DNA of 64,000 nt from an uncultured Porphyromonadaceae bacterium (GTDB lineage Bacteria; Bacteroidota; Bacteroidia; Bacteroidales; Muribaculaceae). Within the stretch, counting starts at the first letter, position 1, and each line of letters begins with the position of its first letter. The notes beneath the pieces are model-generated. The model did not search any database, was not told the origin of the DNA, and worked only from the letters and a program-made list of their open reading frames with translations. The translations under genes and the position numbers were made by a program. Of this stretch, positions 16,855 to 24,789 are shown one piece after another. The stretch covers positions 8,750 to 72,749 of the forward strand of contig CABUPJ010000012.1 of assembly GCA_902493335.1 (NCBI GenBank), given 5' to 3'.

Positions 16855-19083
16855 ATGAAGAAAATGTTACTATCAGTTGTTGCTGCACTGACAATAACGG
16901 CGAGTGCTTTTGCCGCTACAGTGGGTGACAATTATCAGCGTGTCGAGTCAACGGCCGACCTTACAATTGGCGCAGAATACATTCTTTGCTCTGGAACTGT
17001 AGCAATGGGTGATTATAATGGCTCAAAGTATTATAAACCAGTAAGCGATGCAATTACTATATCTGATGATGGTAAAATTGCAACAATTGACAATGCAGGA
17101 AGTACGGCAATGTCATTTAATCTTGTTGAAGGTTCTGCAGAAAATACATATGCAATAAAGTATGTTGAAAATGGAACAGCATATTACCTTACTTGTACAG
17201 GTACGAGCAACGGCAGTTTAAATCGTAGTAATTCTTTGGTTGAAACAGCAAATTTAAATATTACAATTCAAGCAGATTTTACTGCCAAGATTATTCCTGT
17301 AAAAAATAGTAATACCAACAAAAATGTTATCCAGTATAATAAAACAAGTGGACAAGAACGTTTTACAAATTATAAAACTGGAGGTCAGCAGTTGGTAACT
17401 CTTTACAAAAAAGTAACAGATCCTATTGACGAAACAAAGGTTGCCACTCCTTTAATCACACCTACATCAGGCGCTGTTGAGGCTGGTACAAAGGTGACAA
17501 TTTCTTGCTCAGATTCTGAAGCTGAAATTCATTATACTACTAACGGTGATGATCCCACAGCTGAATCAGCTATTTACACAGCGGAAACAGATATCACTGT
17601 CAACGAAGCGATGACTGTGAAAGCAATCGCAGTCAAAGAAGGCCTTGAAAATAGCAAAATAGCTACAGCAGAATATACTATCAAAAAGACTACAGCAGCC
17701 AATATCGCAGAGTTTATCAGCCTTATTAAAACTAATCCCAATGAGGTATTTTCTATTCAGACTCCAGTGACTGCCGTATATCAGAAAAATCTGACAACCA
17801 ATAATCAGAATCTGTATGTTACAGACGGTACCGATTGGTTGCTTGTCTATGGAAATGTGGGTAAAACTTATAACAATGGCGATGTTATCGCTGCCGGTAT
17901 TAAAGGTACAGCATATGACTATAGCGGTACATATGAACTTTCAAACCCCGATGCATCGACTTTTGCTGACGGTGTTGCCGGCACTCCGGTAGAACCCGCA
18001 GAAGTTACAAGCATTAGTGCTGATATTGTTAATCACTATGTCGTTGTTAAAGGTGTGACAATTGGCACTCCAAGTAGCGATAATGCAACAGCGACAATGG
18101 CCGACGGAACCGAAATCGCGCTCTACAACAAATTCCAACTCAATAATTTTGAGGCCGGTTCAAACCTTACAGTAAAAGGCTTTGTAAATGTTAGAAATAA
18201 TACGACAATTCAGCTTTTGCCGATAGAAATCACAAATGCAGCGGGCGAAGAGATTGTAGCCGCACCGACGTTCGACCCAGCCCCCGGCGCGGTAATCAAA
18301 GGTACTGTAGTCACTATTAGCTGTGCTACAGAAGGCGCTACTATATACTATTATTTAAATGGTGAAGATAAAGGCGCATATAGTGGCGAAGCTATTGAAA
18401 TCAATGAAGACACCAAGATTGAAGCTTATGCGGTCAAAGAAGGCATGAGCAACAGTGAAGTTGTAGAAGCCCAATATACTATTAAGGCTGAGATTCCCGA
18501 AGCTAATAAAGCGTCGTTTGATTTCACAAAAATGGGCCTTTATGACAAAGACGGCAATCTGCTCTCAACTCCTGCCACAAGTAAAGATGTGTCATTAGTC
18601 TCAACAATTTTAACAGACAATCACGTATTTATCTCTTTCGATAAAGGTACACATAATACCGATCCGAGACTTTACAATTCTAAAGGCGATATAGATCTTA
18701 GACTTTATAAAGGTCAGTCTATGACAATAGAGGCAACCGGTGGCCTTAAGATTGAATCTATTGAATTGGCTGGTACAACTGTTGATGTGTTAGGTACAAC
18801 TACAGGCACTTATACAGCTGAGAAATCTTCGGGAACATGGACTCCTGCCGCAACAAGAGCAAGTTCTGTTGAAAAAGTGACATTCAGTGTAACCGGTAGT
18901 GCAAGAATTAATACAATTAACGTAGTTACATCTGGAGTTTACGATAGCGTTGACGATATAATTGTTGACGAGAATGCTCCGGTTGAATACTATAACCTCC
19001 AGGGTGTACGCGTGGCTAATCCCGAGAACGGCATCTATATCCGCCGTCAGGGCAGCAAAGTCAGCAAGGTGCTGGTTAAGTAA
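16855..19083 (+). CDS. Secreted multi-domain protein with two CHB_HEX_C-type repeats
   Basis: This 742-residue protein has a signal peptide (MLLSVVAALTITASAFAA). Residues 20-195 form a beta-rich domain of unknown type. Two homologous modules resemble the chitobiase C-terminal-like CHB_HEX_C_1 fold: ATPLITPTSGAVEAGTKVTI ... HYTTNGDDPT ... VKAIAVKEGLENS, and APTFDPAPGAVIKGTVVTIS ... YYYLNGEDKG ... AYAVKEGMSNS. Between them is an OB-fold-like segment (VFSIQTPVTAVYQ, LYVTDGTDWLLVYG, HYVVVKGVTIG). A C-terminal region ends in YYNLQGVRVANPENGIYIRR and VLVK, a pattern seen at the end of many Bacteroidales secreted proteins and similar to type IX sorting ends. No catalytic motif is visible, so it is probably an adhesin-like or binding protein. 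The gene is AT-richer than its neighbours and is bracketed by inverted repeats (16408-16520 and 19630-19750), which suggests horizontal entry. Confidence 0.8.
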   Translation: MKKMLLSVVAALTITASAFAATVGDNYQRVESTADLTIGAEYILCSGTVAMGDYNGSKYYKPVSDAITISDDGKIATIDNAGSTAMSFNLVEGSAENTYAIKYVENGTAYYLTCTGTSNGSLNRSNSLVETANLNITIQADFTAKIIPVKNSNTNKNVIQYNKTSGQERFTNYKTGGQQLVTLYKKVTDPIDETKVATPLITPTSGAVEAGTKVTISCSDSEAEIHYTTNGDDPTAESAIYTAETDITVNEAMTVKAIAVKEGLENSKIATAEYTIKKTTAANIAEFISLIKTNPNEVFSIQTPVTAVYQKNLTTNNQNLYVTDGTDWLLVYGNVGKTYNNGDVIAAGIKGTAYDYSGTYELSNPDASTFADGVAGTPVEPAEVTSISADIVNHYVVVKGVTIGTPSSDNATATMADGTEIALYNKFQLNNFEAGSNLTVKGFVNVRNNTTIQLLPIEITNAAGEEIVAAPTFDPAPGAVIKGTVVTISCATEGATIYYYLNGEDKGAYSGEAIEINEDTKIEAYAVKEGMSNSEVVEAQYTIKAEIPEANKASFDFTKMGLYDKDGNLLSTPATSKDVSLVSTILTDNHVFISFDKGTHNTDPRLYNSKGDIDLRLYKGQSMTIEATGGLKIESIELAGTTVDVLGTTTGTYTAEKSSGTWTPAATRASSVEKVTFSVTGSARINTINVVTSGVYDSVDDIIVDENAPVEYYNLQGVRVANPENGIYIRRQGSKVSKVLVK

Positions 19084-19094
19084 ATGATTATGGA

Positions 19095-19164
19095 GCAAGG
19101 GTTTCAACCCTTGCAACCCAACAACCCAATACGACAAAGGCGACCCAACGACGGGGCGCCTTTG
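19095..19164 (+). terminator. Two hairpins after the CHB_HEX_C-domain gene
   Basis: The first (19095-19114) is GCAAGGGTT-TC-AACCCTTGC, a perfect 9-bp stem with a TC loop like the REP-type palindromes. The second pairs CAAAGGCG with CGCCTTTG (19135-19164) and is followed by TTATTT, which fits an intrinsic terminator. Confidence 0.65.
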
Positions 19165-19198
19165 TTATTTCCGGGAGAAACCGGCAGAGAGACCATCA

Positions 19199-19510
19199 GT
19201 GCGGTTAAGGTAAGAAGAGAGTTGTCTGTAAGACAATCGATTTGCGTAACCGGGTACACCGAAGCAAAGCGCAGGTGTGCCCGGCACAGGGTAACAACAA
19301 GTGATGTCTGTAAGACATCGATTTGACTGACGCAAGTGACATTTTCGATGTCTTACAGACATCACGGTATCCACACGGCATTCCGGGCACATCTCAGCCT
19401 TCGGCCTCGATGTACCCGGTTATGAAGCTACAGACGTCCTGCCGGACGTCGCTCTGTGTCAGACGTCGCTTGTGCAATGAAGCAGCGCTACGGCTGAAGC
19501 CGTACCTCCA
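19199..19510. repeat. Cluster of extragenic palindromes
   Basis: This 300-bp non-coding stretch is packed with short perfect hairpins: TTGTCT-GTA-AGACAA (19222-19236), GATGTCT-GTA-AGACATC (19303-19319), the same hairpin inverted, GATGTCT-TAC-AGACATC (19347-19363), GACGTCC/GGACGTC (19433-19450), and the REP core TACGGCT-GA-AGCCGTA (19489-19504). Each of the first two is followed by TCGATTTG, so the repeats extend beyond the stem. Short open frames here lack any coding signature. Confidence 0.7.
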
Positions 19511-19629
19511 TACGACCGCGCTTCTCCGAAGCTTAGCTGAGATTGTTAGTCTCCTTCCCCAGGCTTGGTCGAGCTGACGCTCTCCCGCGCCCAGGGTTAT
19601 GCCACGACCCCGTCGCTCCGCGACTTGAC

Positions 19630-19750
19630 TTAAAATCTTCTGTTCTTATGTCCTTTTGGCCTTGTGTTCTTGAAAGGCGGCGCTACGGCTGAAGCCGTAC
19701 CTCCATACGCGATTGTGAATCGTGCATTGTGCATTTTGCATTTTCTTTTG
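19630..19750 (-). repeat. Composite REP-like repeat, copy 3 (inverted)
   Basis: This is the reverse complement of the repeat at 16408-16520, with 39 nt (19682-19720) identical and diverged arms on both sides. The core palindrome is at 19684-19699. With copy 2 it brackets the gene at 16855-19083 as a 3.3-kb inverted-repeat unit. Confidence 0.8.
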
Positions 19751-19863
19751 ATGGTTGTGTTTTGCGAAATGTGGATTAAAAGTGGCCGGAAGGGCTGCAA
19801 TGTGTCGTGTGATGCCAAAAATTATATATCTTTGCAAAAAGTGTAAAATAAGGTTTATTTACG

Positions 19864-20700
19864 GTGAGACGTCTTTTATTTATCACATTTGCTATATTAG
19901 TTTCGGCGGTGTCGGCTTCGTCGCAGATTCTCAGTATCGACAGCGAGCCTCTTGATCCCGACAGCATACGTCGCGATTATGAAGACCGCCCTTATTTCGG
20001 CCTATATAAAGATAATTATTTTATTTTCGGTCCGGCTGTGGGTCAGAAGATAACGCGTGCCAACACAAATATAAAGTTCCAGATATCGGTGGCGCAGCGA
20101 CTGACGCGCTCGGTGCTTCCCGGTGGCACGTTTCTCTATCTGTTCTATTCGCAGAAGTGTTTCTGGAACGTGCTTGAGAACTCGATGCCGATGACTGACC
20201 TAAATTTCAATCCGGGCATCGGTCTGGCGAAGCCGATTTTCGTCAAGAACCGCTATGTCGGTAATGCGACTTTCATGATCGAGCATGAGAGCAACGGCCG
20301 CGACAGCATCTGGTCGCGTTCGTGGAACAAGGTGTCGCTTGCGGCCAATATCCTTGTCACCAAGCATCTGATGGTGCACGGCAAGGTGTGGATTCCGATT
20401 ATCGACGGTGTCAACAACAAGGATATTCTGCACTATTGCGGCATCTATCAGACGGGATTCCAGTATATATCGAGCGGTAACCGTTTCACGGCCTCTCTGA
20501 CGCTTGTCAAGCGCGCAGGCAAGTTTTTTGACTATAACTCGATCGTGGAGTTTGCCTATCGCATTTTCAAGCGTGACAACCAGTTTCTGTTCGTGCAGTA
20601 TTATAACGGCTATGGCGAGGGTTTGCTCGATTACAAACAATTCCATTCGCAGCTGCGTGTCGGCATAGTCATCAAACCGAAATTCTTCAGCGAATATTAG
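19864..20700 (+). CDS. pldA: Outer-membrane phospholipase A (PldA/OMPLA family)
   Basis: This 278-residue protein starts with GTG at 19864 (an ATG-less N-terminus giving RRLLFITFAILVSAVSASSQ as signal peptide). The promoter box TATCTTTG is at 19827-19834. The OMPLA catalytic set is intact: HESNG (His141, Ser143) and SRSWNK (Asn155), matching the His142/Ser144/Asn156 triad of the E. coli enzyme. Amphipathic beta-strands fill the rest, as expected for a 12-stranded barrel. The protein hydrolyses phospholipids that reach the outer leaflet, after Ca-dependent dimerisation. It stands alone between the repeat cluster and the convergent namZ operon. Confidence 0.9.
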   Translation: MRRLLFITFAILVSAVSASSQILSIDSEPLDPDSIRRDYEDRPYFGLYKDNYFIFGPAVGQKITRANTNIKFQISVAQRLTRSVLPGGTFLYLFYSQKCFWNVLENSMPMTDLNFNPGIGLAKPIFVKNRYVGNATFMIEHESNGRDSIWSRSWNKVSLAANILVTKHLMVHGKVWIPIIDGVNNKDILHYCGIYQTGFQYISSGNRFTASLTLVKRAGKFFDYNSIVEFAYRIFKRDNQFLFVQYYNGYGEGLLDYKQFHSQLRVGIVIKPKFFSEY

Positions 20701-20735
20701 GGGGAAAGCCGGCGGGTCAGACAAGTCAGACCAGC

Positions 20736-21629
20736 TTATTCATAACCTTTGAGGGCTTCGGCGAGGCGTGTCTTCATGATGGCGCGCAGCTCGGGGGGCT
20801 CGAGGACTGTCACGCTCGGGCCGTATGAGAGCAGTTCGGCGACGAAGTCGTCGGTGATGCGCAGCCGGTAGTGGAATATCGAGTATTCGTCGTTTATCAT
20901 CTCAGTCTGGGAGTGATGCAGCGGCAGGGCACGGAAATATTTGGCCTGACGGTGGTCGACGCGCAGGACGATGCGCTTGGGCTCGTTCTGCGACACGACG
21001 ATGCCGAACGAGTCGCTGAAGTAGCTCTCGGGGTCGAACGCCGGGTCGGCCTTGAAGCTGTCGGAGGTCACGACGACCTCTTTCATGCGGTCGAGGGCGT
21101 AGGTCTTGACACGGTCTTCGGCGACGTTGCGGCCGGTGACATACCACCGCTGCCTGAATATTTTGAGCAGATAAGGTTCGATGACGACGCCTGTCGTCGG
21201 CAGGCTGCGGGTATAGGGGTGGTAGTTGAAGCGCAGGGTGTGGCCGGCGCGGAGGGCGTCGATGACGACGCCGAGATATTCGCGGGCCGAGGGGACGTTT
21301 TCGATGAATATGCGGCCGGCGACGTCGCGCGAGCCGCTGAGGATGTCGTTTGTCGCGGCCGAGTTGAGCAGCCAGTCGGTGACGCTCTCGCTGTGGGCGT
21401 CTTCTTCGGAGATATAGTATTCGAAGGTGGCCTGGTCACATTCGACGGTGATGTCGAAGAGTTCTTCGATGGCCTGGCGGTAGTTATAGAATGTGCGGCG
21501 CGGCAACGGACGCCCGTCGGAGTAGCGTGAGCGTAACCAACAGGCGTCAATCTCGTTGCGCGTCATGCGGCCATGGCGTTTGAGCGTGTCGACGAGCCAC
21601 ACATAGCGGTTGAAGAGGTCGCGGGCCAT
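20736..21629 (-). CDS. WYL-domain transcriptional regulator
   Basis: This 297-residue protein has an N-terminal winged-helix-like DNA-binding part (residues 1-60: YVWLVDTLKRHGRMTRNEID ... RPLPRRTFYNYRQAIEELF), then a WYL ligand-binding domain (about 120-215, with LRFNYHPYTRS, PYLLKIFRQRWYVTGRN and VKTYALDRMKEV). The C-terminal WCX-like segment ends near ELLSYGPSVTVLEPPELR. WYL regulators sense small molecules or nucleic acids. It is the last gene of the namZ-symporter operon, only 14 bp after the symporter stop, so control of amino-sugar uptake is a reasonable inference. Confidence 0.88.
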   Translation of the reverse strand: MARDLFNRYVWLVDTLKRHGRMTRNEIDACWLRSRYSDGRPLPRRTFYNYRQAIEELFDITVECDQATFEYYISEEDAHSESVTDWLLNSAATNDILSGSRDVAGRIFIENVPSAREYLGVVIDALRAGHTLRFNYHPYTRSLPTTGVVIEPYLLKIFRQRWYVTGRNVAEDRVKTYALDRMKEVVVTSDSFKADPAFDPESYFSDSFGIVVSQNEPKRIVLRVDHRQAKYFRALPLHHSQTEMINDEYSIFHYRLRITDDFVAELLSYGPSVTVLEPPELRAIMKTRLAEALKGYE

Positions 21630-21643
21630 GGTCTGCGGGGGGA

Positions 21644-23116
21644 TTAGTTGGCCGCTGCCGGCACTGTTTTCTTGCCTACCGAGAGCAGGCGCAGGCCGAT
21701 GACGGTGATCAGTGCGTTGATGATAAGGAGCTCGAAGCTTGTCTCATAGCCGAAGGCCTTGTTGAGCGACCACTGGATGACCCACGAGAGGCAGGGAGCG
21801 AGGACGCAGACGACGGGCACAAAGCGGTCGTGGACGGGCTTCTTCCAGAACATGCCGTAGACAAACAGGCCGAGAATCGGGCCGTAGGTATATGATGCGA
21901 GGGTGTAGACGGCGCTGATGGCGTCCTGGTCGCTCAGATAGTAGAAGGCGATGATGACGAGTCCCATGATGGTCGACATGCCGATGTGGACGGCCTTGCG
22001 GGTGCGCGTCAGACGGGCTTCGTCCTGTGTCTTGTGGGCGCCGAGGATGTCGACGGTGTAGGATGTCGTCAGCGATGTCAGGGCCGAGCCGGCGGCAGAG
22101 TAGGCGGCGGCGACGAGGCCGAGCACGAAGAGGATGCCGACGATGGCGGGCATGGCGTCGTGGGTGGCGACCATGGCGAAGATGTCGTCGCTCTTGGCCG
22201 GATGTTCTATGCCTTTCGAGTCAAGGAAGATGACCATCAGGGTGCCGAGCAGCAGGAAGAGAGCGATGACGAAGAACTGGGTGATGCCGCTGACTATCAT
22301 GTTTTTCTGTGACTCGCCGGTGTCGCGGCAGGCCAGATTGCGCTGCATCATGTCCTGGTCGAGGCCGTTGGTAGCCAGGGCCATGAAGATGCCGGCGAGG
22401 AACTGTTTCCAGAAATATGTGCCTTCTTTGGGGTTGTCGAAGAAGAACATGCGCGACGAGGGATGGTCGGTGATTGACGACACCATCTCGCCGAATGAGA
22501 AGCCGAGGTTGGTGGCGACGAAGTAGATGCAGAGTATCACCGACATGATGAGGCAGAAGCTCTTGAGTGTGTCGGTCCATATGAGAGTCTTGACGCCGCC
22601 CTGGACGGTGTAGAGCCAGATGAGGGCTATGGTGACGATGACGTTGAAGACAAACGGGATGTGGAGCGGCGAGAAGACGAGCAGCTGGAGCACCGAGCAC
22701 ACGACGAGGAAGCGCACGGCGGCGCCGAGCATCTTGGAGATGAAGAAAAACCACGCGCCGGTGCGGTAGGTCGAGGCGCCGAAGCGCTCTTCGAGGTAGC
22801 CGTAGATCGACAGCAGATTGCGCTTGTAGAACATCGGCACGAGCACGAAGGCGATGGCGAAGTAGCCGACGATAAAGCCGAGAACCATCTGGAGGTAGGC
22901 ATAGCCCTTGGTGACGACCATGCCGGGGACAGAGATGAATGTGACGCCCGAGATGGTCGCGCCGATCATGGCGAAAGCCACGACGGGCCACGGCGCCTTG
23001 CGGTTGCCGTTGAAGAAAGTCGAGTTGTCGGAACCGCGCGAGGCGAAGTATGAGACGGCCAGGAGGAGAGCGAAGTAGGCCGCTATGGTGATGATGATAA
23101 CGATTGGCTGTGACAT
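21644..23116 (-). CDS. Sodium:solute symporter (SSS family), possible MurNAc transporter
   Basis: This 490-residue integral membrane protein has about 13 helices and SSS family features: a first helix IVIIITIAAYFALLLAVSYF, GNRKAPWPVVAFAMIGATIS, the Na-site region, and GLVAAAYSAAGSALTSLTTS. It is translated 3 bp after the stop of namZ and is followed 14 bp later by the WYL regulator, so the three are one operon. SSS proteins next to DUF1343 genes are common in Bacteroidota, and one has been implicated in MurNAc import in a related species. The substrate (MurNAc or a related amino sugar) is therefore inferred from context. Confidence 0.9.
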   Translation of the reverse strand: MSQPIVIIITIAAYFALLLAVSYFASRGSDNSTFFNGNRKAPWPVVAFAMIGATISGVTFISVPGMVVTKGYAYLQMVLGFIVGYFAIAFVLVPMFYKRNLLSIYGYLEERFGASTYRTGAWFFFISKMLGAAVRFLVVCSVLQLLVFSPLHIPFVFNVIVTIALIWLYTVQGGVKTLIWTDTLKSFCLIMSVILCIYFVATNLGFSFGEMVSSITDHPSSRMFFFDNPKEGTYFWKQFLAGIFMALATNGLDQDMMQRNLACRDTGESQKNMIVSGITQFFVIALFLLLGTLMVIFLDSKGIEHPAKSDDIFAMVATHDAMPAIVGILFVLGLVAAAYSAAGSALTSLTTSYTVDILGAHKTQDEARLTRTRKAVHIGMSTIMGLVIIAFYYLSDQDAISAVYTLASYTYGPILGLFVYGMFWKKPVHDRFVPVVCVLAPCLSWVIQWSLNKAFGYETSFELLIINALITVIGLRLLSVGKKTVPAAAN

Positions 23117-23119
23117 GGT

Positions 23120-24286
23120 TTATTCGGCGTAAAGCAGGTAGGGTTTGCGCTGTTTTTTGAATTTCTCGACATCGCCGGCCCAGGTGGCCTTGATTTCGTC
23201 GGCGCTCATGCCCTGTTCGATCATGCCGCGGATGTCGCCGCGGCCGATGAGTTTCTCAAAGAACGAGGTGAAAAATTTGTCGCCGATGTTGAGGTCGCGG
23301 TATGCGTCGATGAGATAGCCGAGGTCGATGCCTGCGGCGATGACAGCTTCACGGTCGGCTGCACTGAGGTCGACGCCGTGGCAGAGATTGTCGAGTTGGG
23401 GCGGATTCTTGGCGCCGGCGACGCTGCGGGGCGTGAAGTCGAAGCTGCGCCCCTTCATGTCGGGATGACCGTAGATTTCAAAGGGCTTGTCGGTGCCGCG
23501 GCCGAGGCTGACGGGTGTGGCCTCGAAGTAGCATATTGACGGATAGAGATATATCGCCGTCATCGTCCGCAGGTTGGGCGACGGGGGTATAGGCAGGTCG
23601 TAGCGTGTCTGATGTGTATAGTTGTCGCATTTGACGGTCTTGAGGTCGACCTTGCGGCCTTCCTTGAGCCAGCCCTCGCCGTTGGCCATGAGAGCCAGCT
23701 CGGCCATCGTCATGCCGTGGACGACGGGTATGGGGAGGCGTCCGACGCCAGACTCATACTTCATGTCGAGTATCGGACCGTCGACATACATGCCGTTGGG
23801 GTTGGGGCGGTCGAGCACGATGACCTCTTTGCCGGCAGCGGCGGCCGAGTTCATCAGATCGATCATCGTGCAGTAATATGTGTAATATCTGAGACCTACG
23901 TCCTGGATGTCGACGACGATGACGTCGAGCTTGTCCATCGTCTCGGCCGAGGGGCCGCGTTTCTTGCCGTCGTAGAGCGACGCGATGGGTATTCCCGTGA
24001 CGGGGTCGACTCCGCTGCCGACATGCTCGCCGGCGTCGGCAGTGCCGCGGAAACCGTGTTCGGGCGAGAAAATAGCCACGACATTGACGCCTCCGTCAAG
24101 CATCAGGTCGAGCGTATGGCGGTCGCCGACCATGCCGGTGTGGTTAGAGAACAGAGCCACACGCTTGCCTTCAAGCATGGGCAGATACTCGGCTGTCTTG
24201 GCTGCGCCTACAACGACGTCCGACGATTGACCGTAACCGCAGATGGCGGCAAAAAAGGTCACAAAAAACAGTAATCTGCGTAACAT
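23120..24286 (-). CDS. namZ: Exo-beta-N-acetylmuramidase NamZ (DUF1343)
   Basis: This 388-residue protein has a signal peptide (LLFFVTFFAAICGYGQ). The DUF1343 fold shows its conserved motifs: ALFSNHTGM, IFSPEHGFRG with Glu76-His77, DVGLRYYTYYCTM, VLDRPNPNG and GRGTDKPFEIYG. NamZ enzymes release MurNAc from the non-reducing end of peptidoglycan fragments. As the first gene of the operon with an SSS symporter and a WYL regulator, it likely works in the periplasm to feed amino-sugar uptake. No murQ or murK gene is in the window. The length and motifs are complete. Confidence 0.9.
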   Translation of the reverse strand: MLRRLLFFVTFFAAICGYGQSSDVVVGAAKTAEYLPMLEGKRVALFSNHTGMVGDRHTLDLMLDGGVNVVAIFSPEHGFRGTADAGEHVGSGVDPVTGIPIASLYDGKKRGPSAETMDKLDVIVVDIQDVGLRYYTYYCTMIDLMNSAAAAGKEVIVLDRPNPNGMYVDGPILDMKYESGVGRLPIPVVHGMTMAELALMANGEGWLKEGRKVDLKTVKCDNYTHQTRYDLPIPPSPNLRTMTAIYLYPSICYFEATPVSLGRGTDKPFEIYGHPDMKGRSFDFTPRSVAGAKNPPQLDNLCHGVDLSAADREAVIAAGIDLGYLIDAYRDLNIGDKFFTSFFEKLIGRGDIRGMIEQGMSADEIKATWAGDVEKFKKQRKPYLLYAE

Positions 24287-24383
24287 GGTATAAATAAGAG
24301 TAACTGATAATTTTCGTAAAGTTACAACAAATCTTCAAAAAACACGCCGGTAGGTTCCAAAAAACAAAAAATAGCGCAAAATT

Positions 24384-24414
24384 TTTGCAGAATCAAAAAA
24401 TAGCCTTATCTTTG
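24384..24414 (+). promoter_or_regulatory. Promoter of tRNA-Ala
   Basis: TTTG at 24384-24387, 19-bp spacer, TATCTTTG at 24407-24414; the tRNA begins 12 bp later. This is a textbook Bacteroidota promoter. Confidence 0.75.
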
Positions 24415-24426
24415 CAACGCAAAACC

Positions 24427-24500
24427 GGGGTATTAGCTCATCTGGCTAGAGCGCGACACTGGCAGTGTCGAGGTGAGCGGTTCGAGTCCGCTATACTCCA
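24427..24500 (+). tRNA. tRNA-Ala (anticodon GGC)
   Basis: A full cloverleaf can be drawn: acceptor GGGGTAT/ATACTCC with one G-T pair, D-stem GCTC/GAGC, anticodon stem CGACA/TGTCG with loop CTGGCAG, so the anticodon is GGC (reads GCC, Ala), and T-stem AGCGG/CCGCT around TTCGAGT. The discriminator is A at 24500. The genome continues CCC, so CCA is not encoded. A rho-independent terminator follows. Confidence 0.95.
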
Positions 24501-24506
24501 CCCGTC

Positions 24507-24546
24507 AACCGAATCACGAAGAAATTCATGGTTCGGTTTTTTTGTT
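24507..24546 (+). terminator. Terminator of tRNA-Ala
   Basis: AACCGAA (24507-24513) pairs with TTCGGTT (24532-24538) and is followed by a run of T. Confidence 0.75.
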
Positions 24547-24645
24547 ATATCGTTATAAATGATTATCGGTATTTTATACAACAATCGATGGCTTTCATAC
24601 AATCATTGTCAGGCGATGACTGACTGTTTAATAAATTAGACTAAT

Positions 24646-24789
24646 ATTGCAGTCGAAAAGTTAAGTTTCAGGCATGAATCAGTTTTTATGGCTGAGTGTA
24701 TTAAAACGTGATAATGATGCGAAAAAAGCTAATTCGTCTATTTTTGACAGCGATAGTTTTGACGGTTGCAGTAATTGTATGCTGCTATA
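24646..24789 (+). repeat. Duplicated 5' module, copy A (promoter, leader and signal segment)
   Basis: These 144 bp align without gaps to 26157-26300 (about 13 mismatches by eye). The module includes a -7-like box (TAATATTG, 24643-24650), the leader, the start region GTGATAATGATGCG and the codons of the hydrophobic N-terminus. Similarity ends abruptly after GCTGCTATA. Confidence 0.85.

Noticed and set aside
19084..19577. Short frames in the palindrome cluster
   Set aside because: Repeats and hairpins explain the sequence; no signal peptide, domain or ribosome binding site was found.
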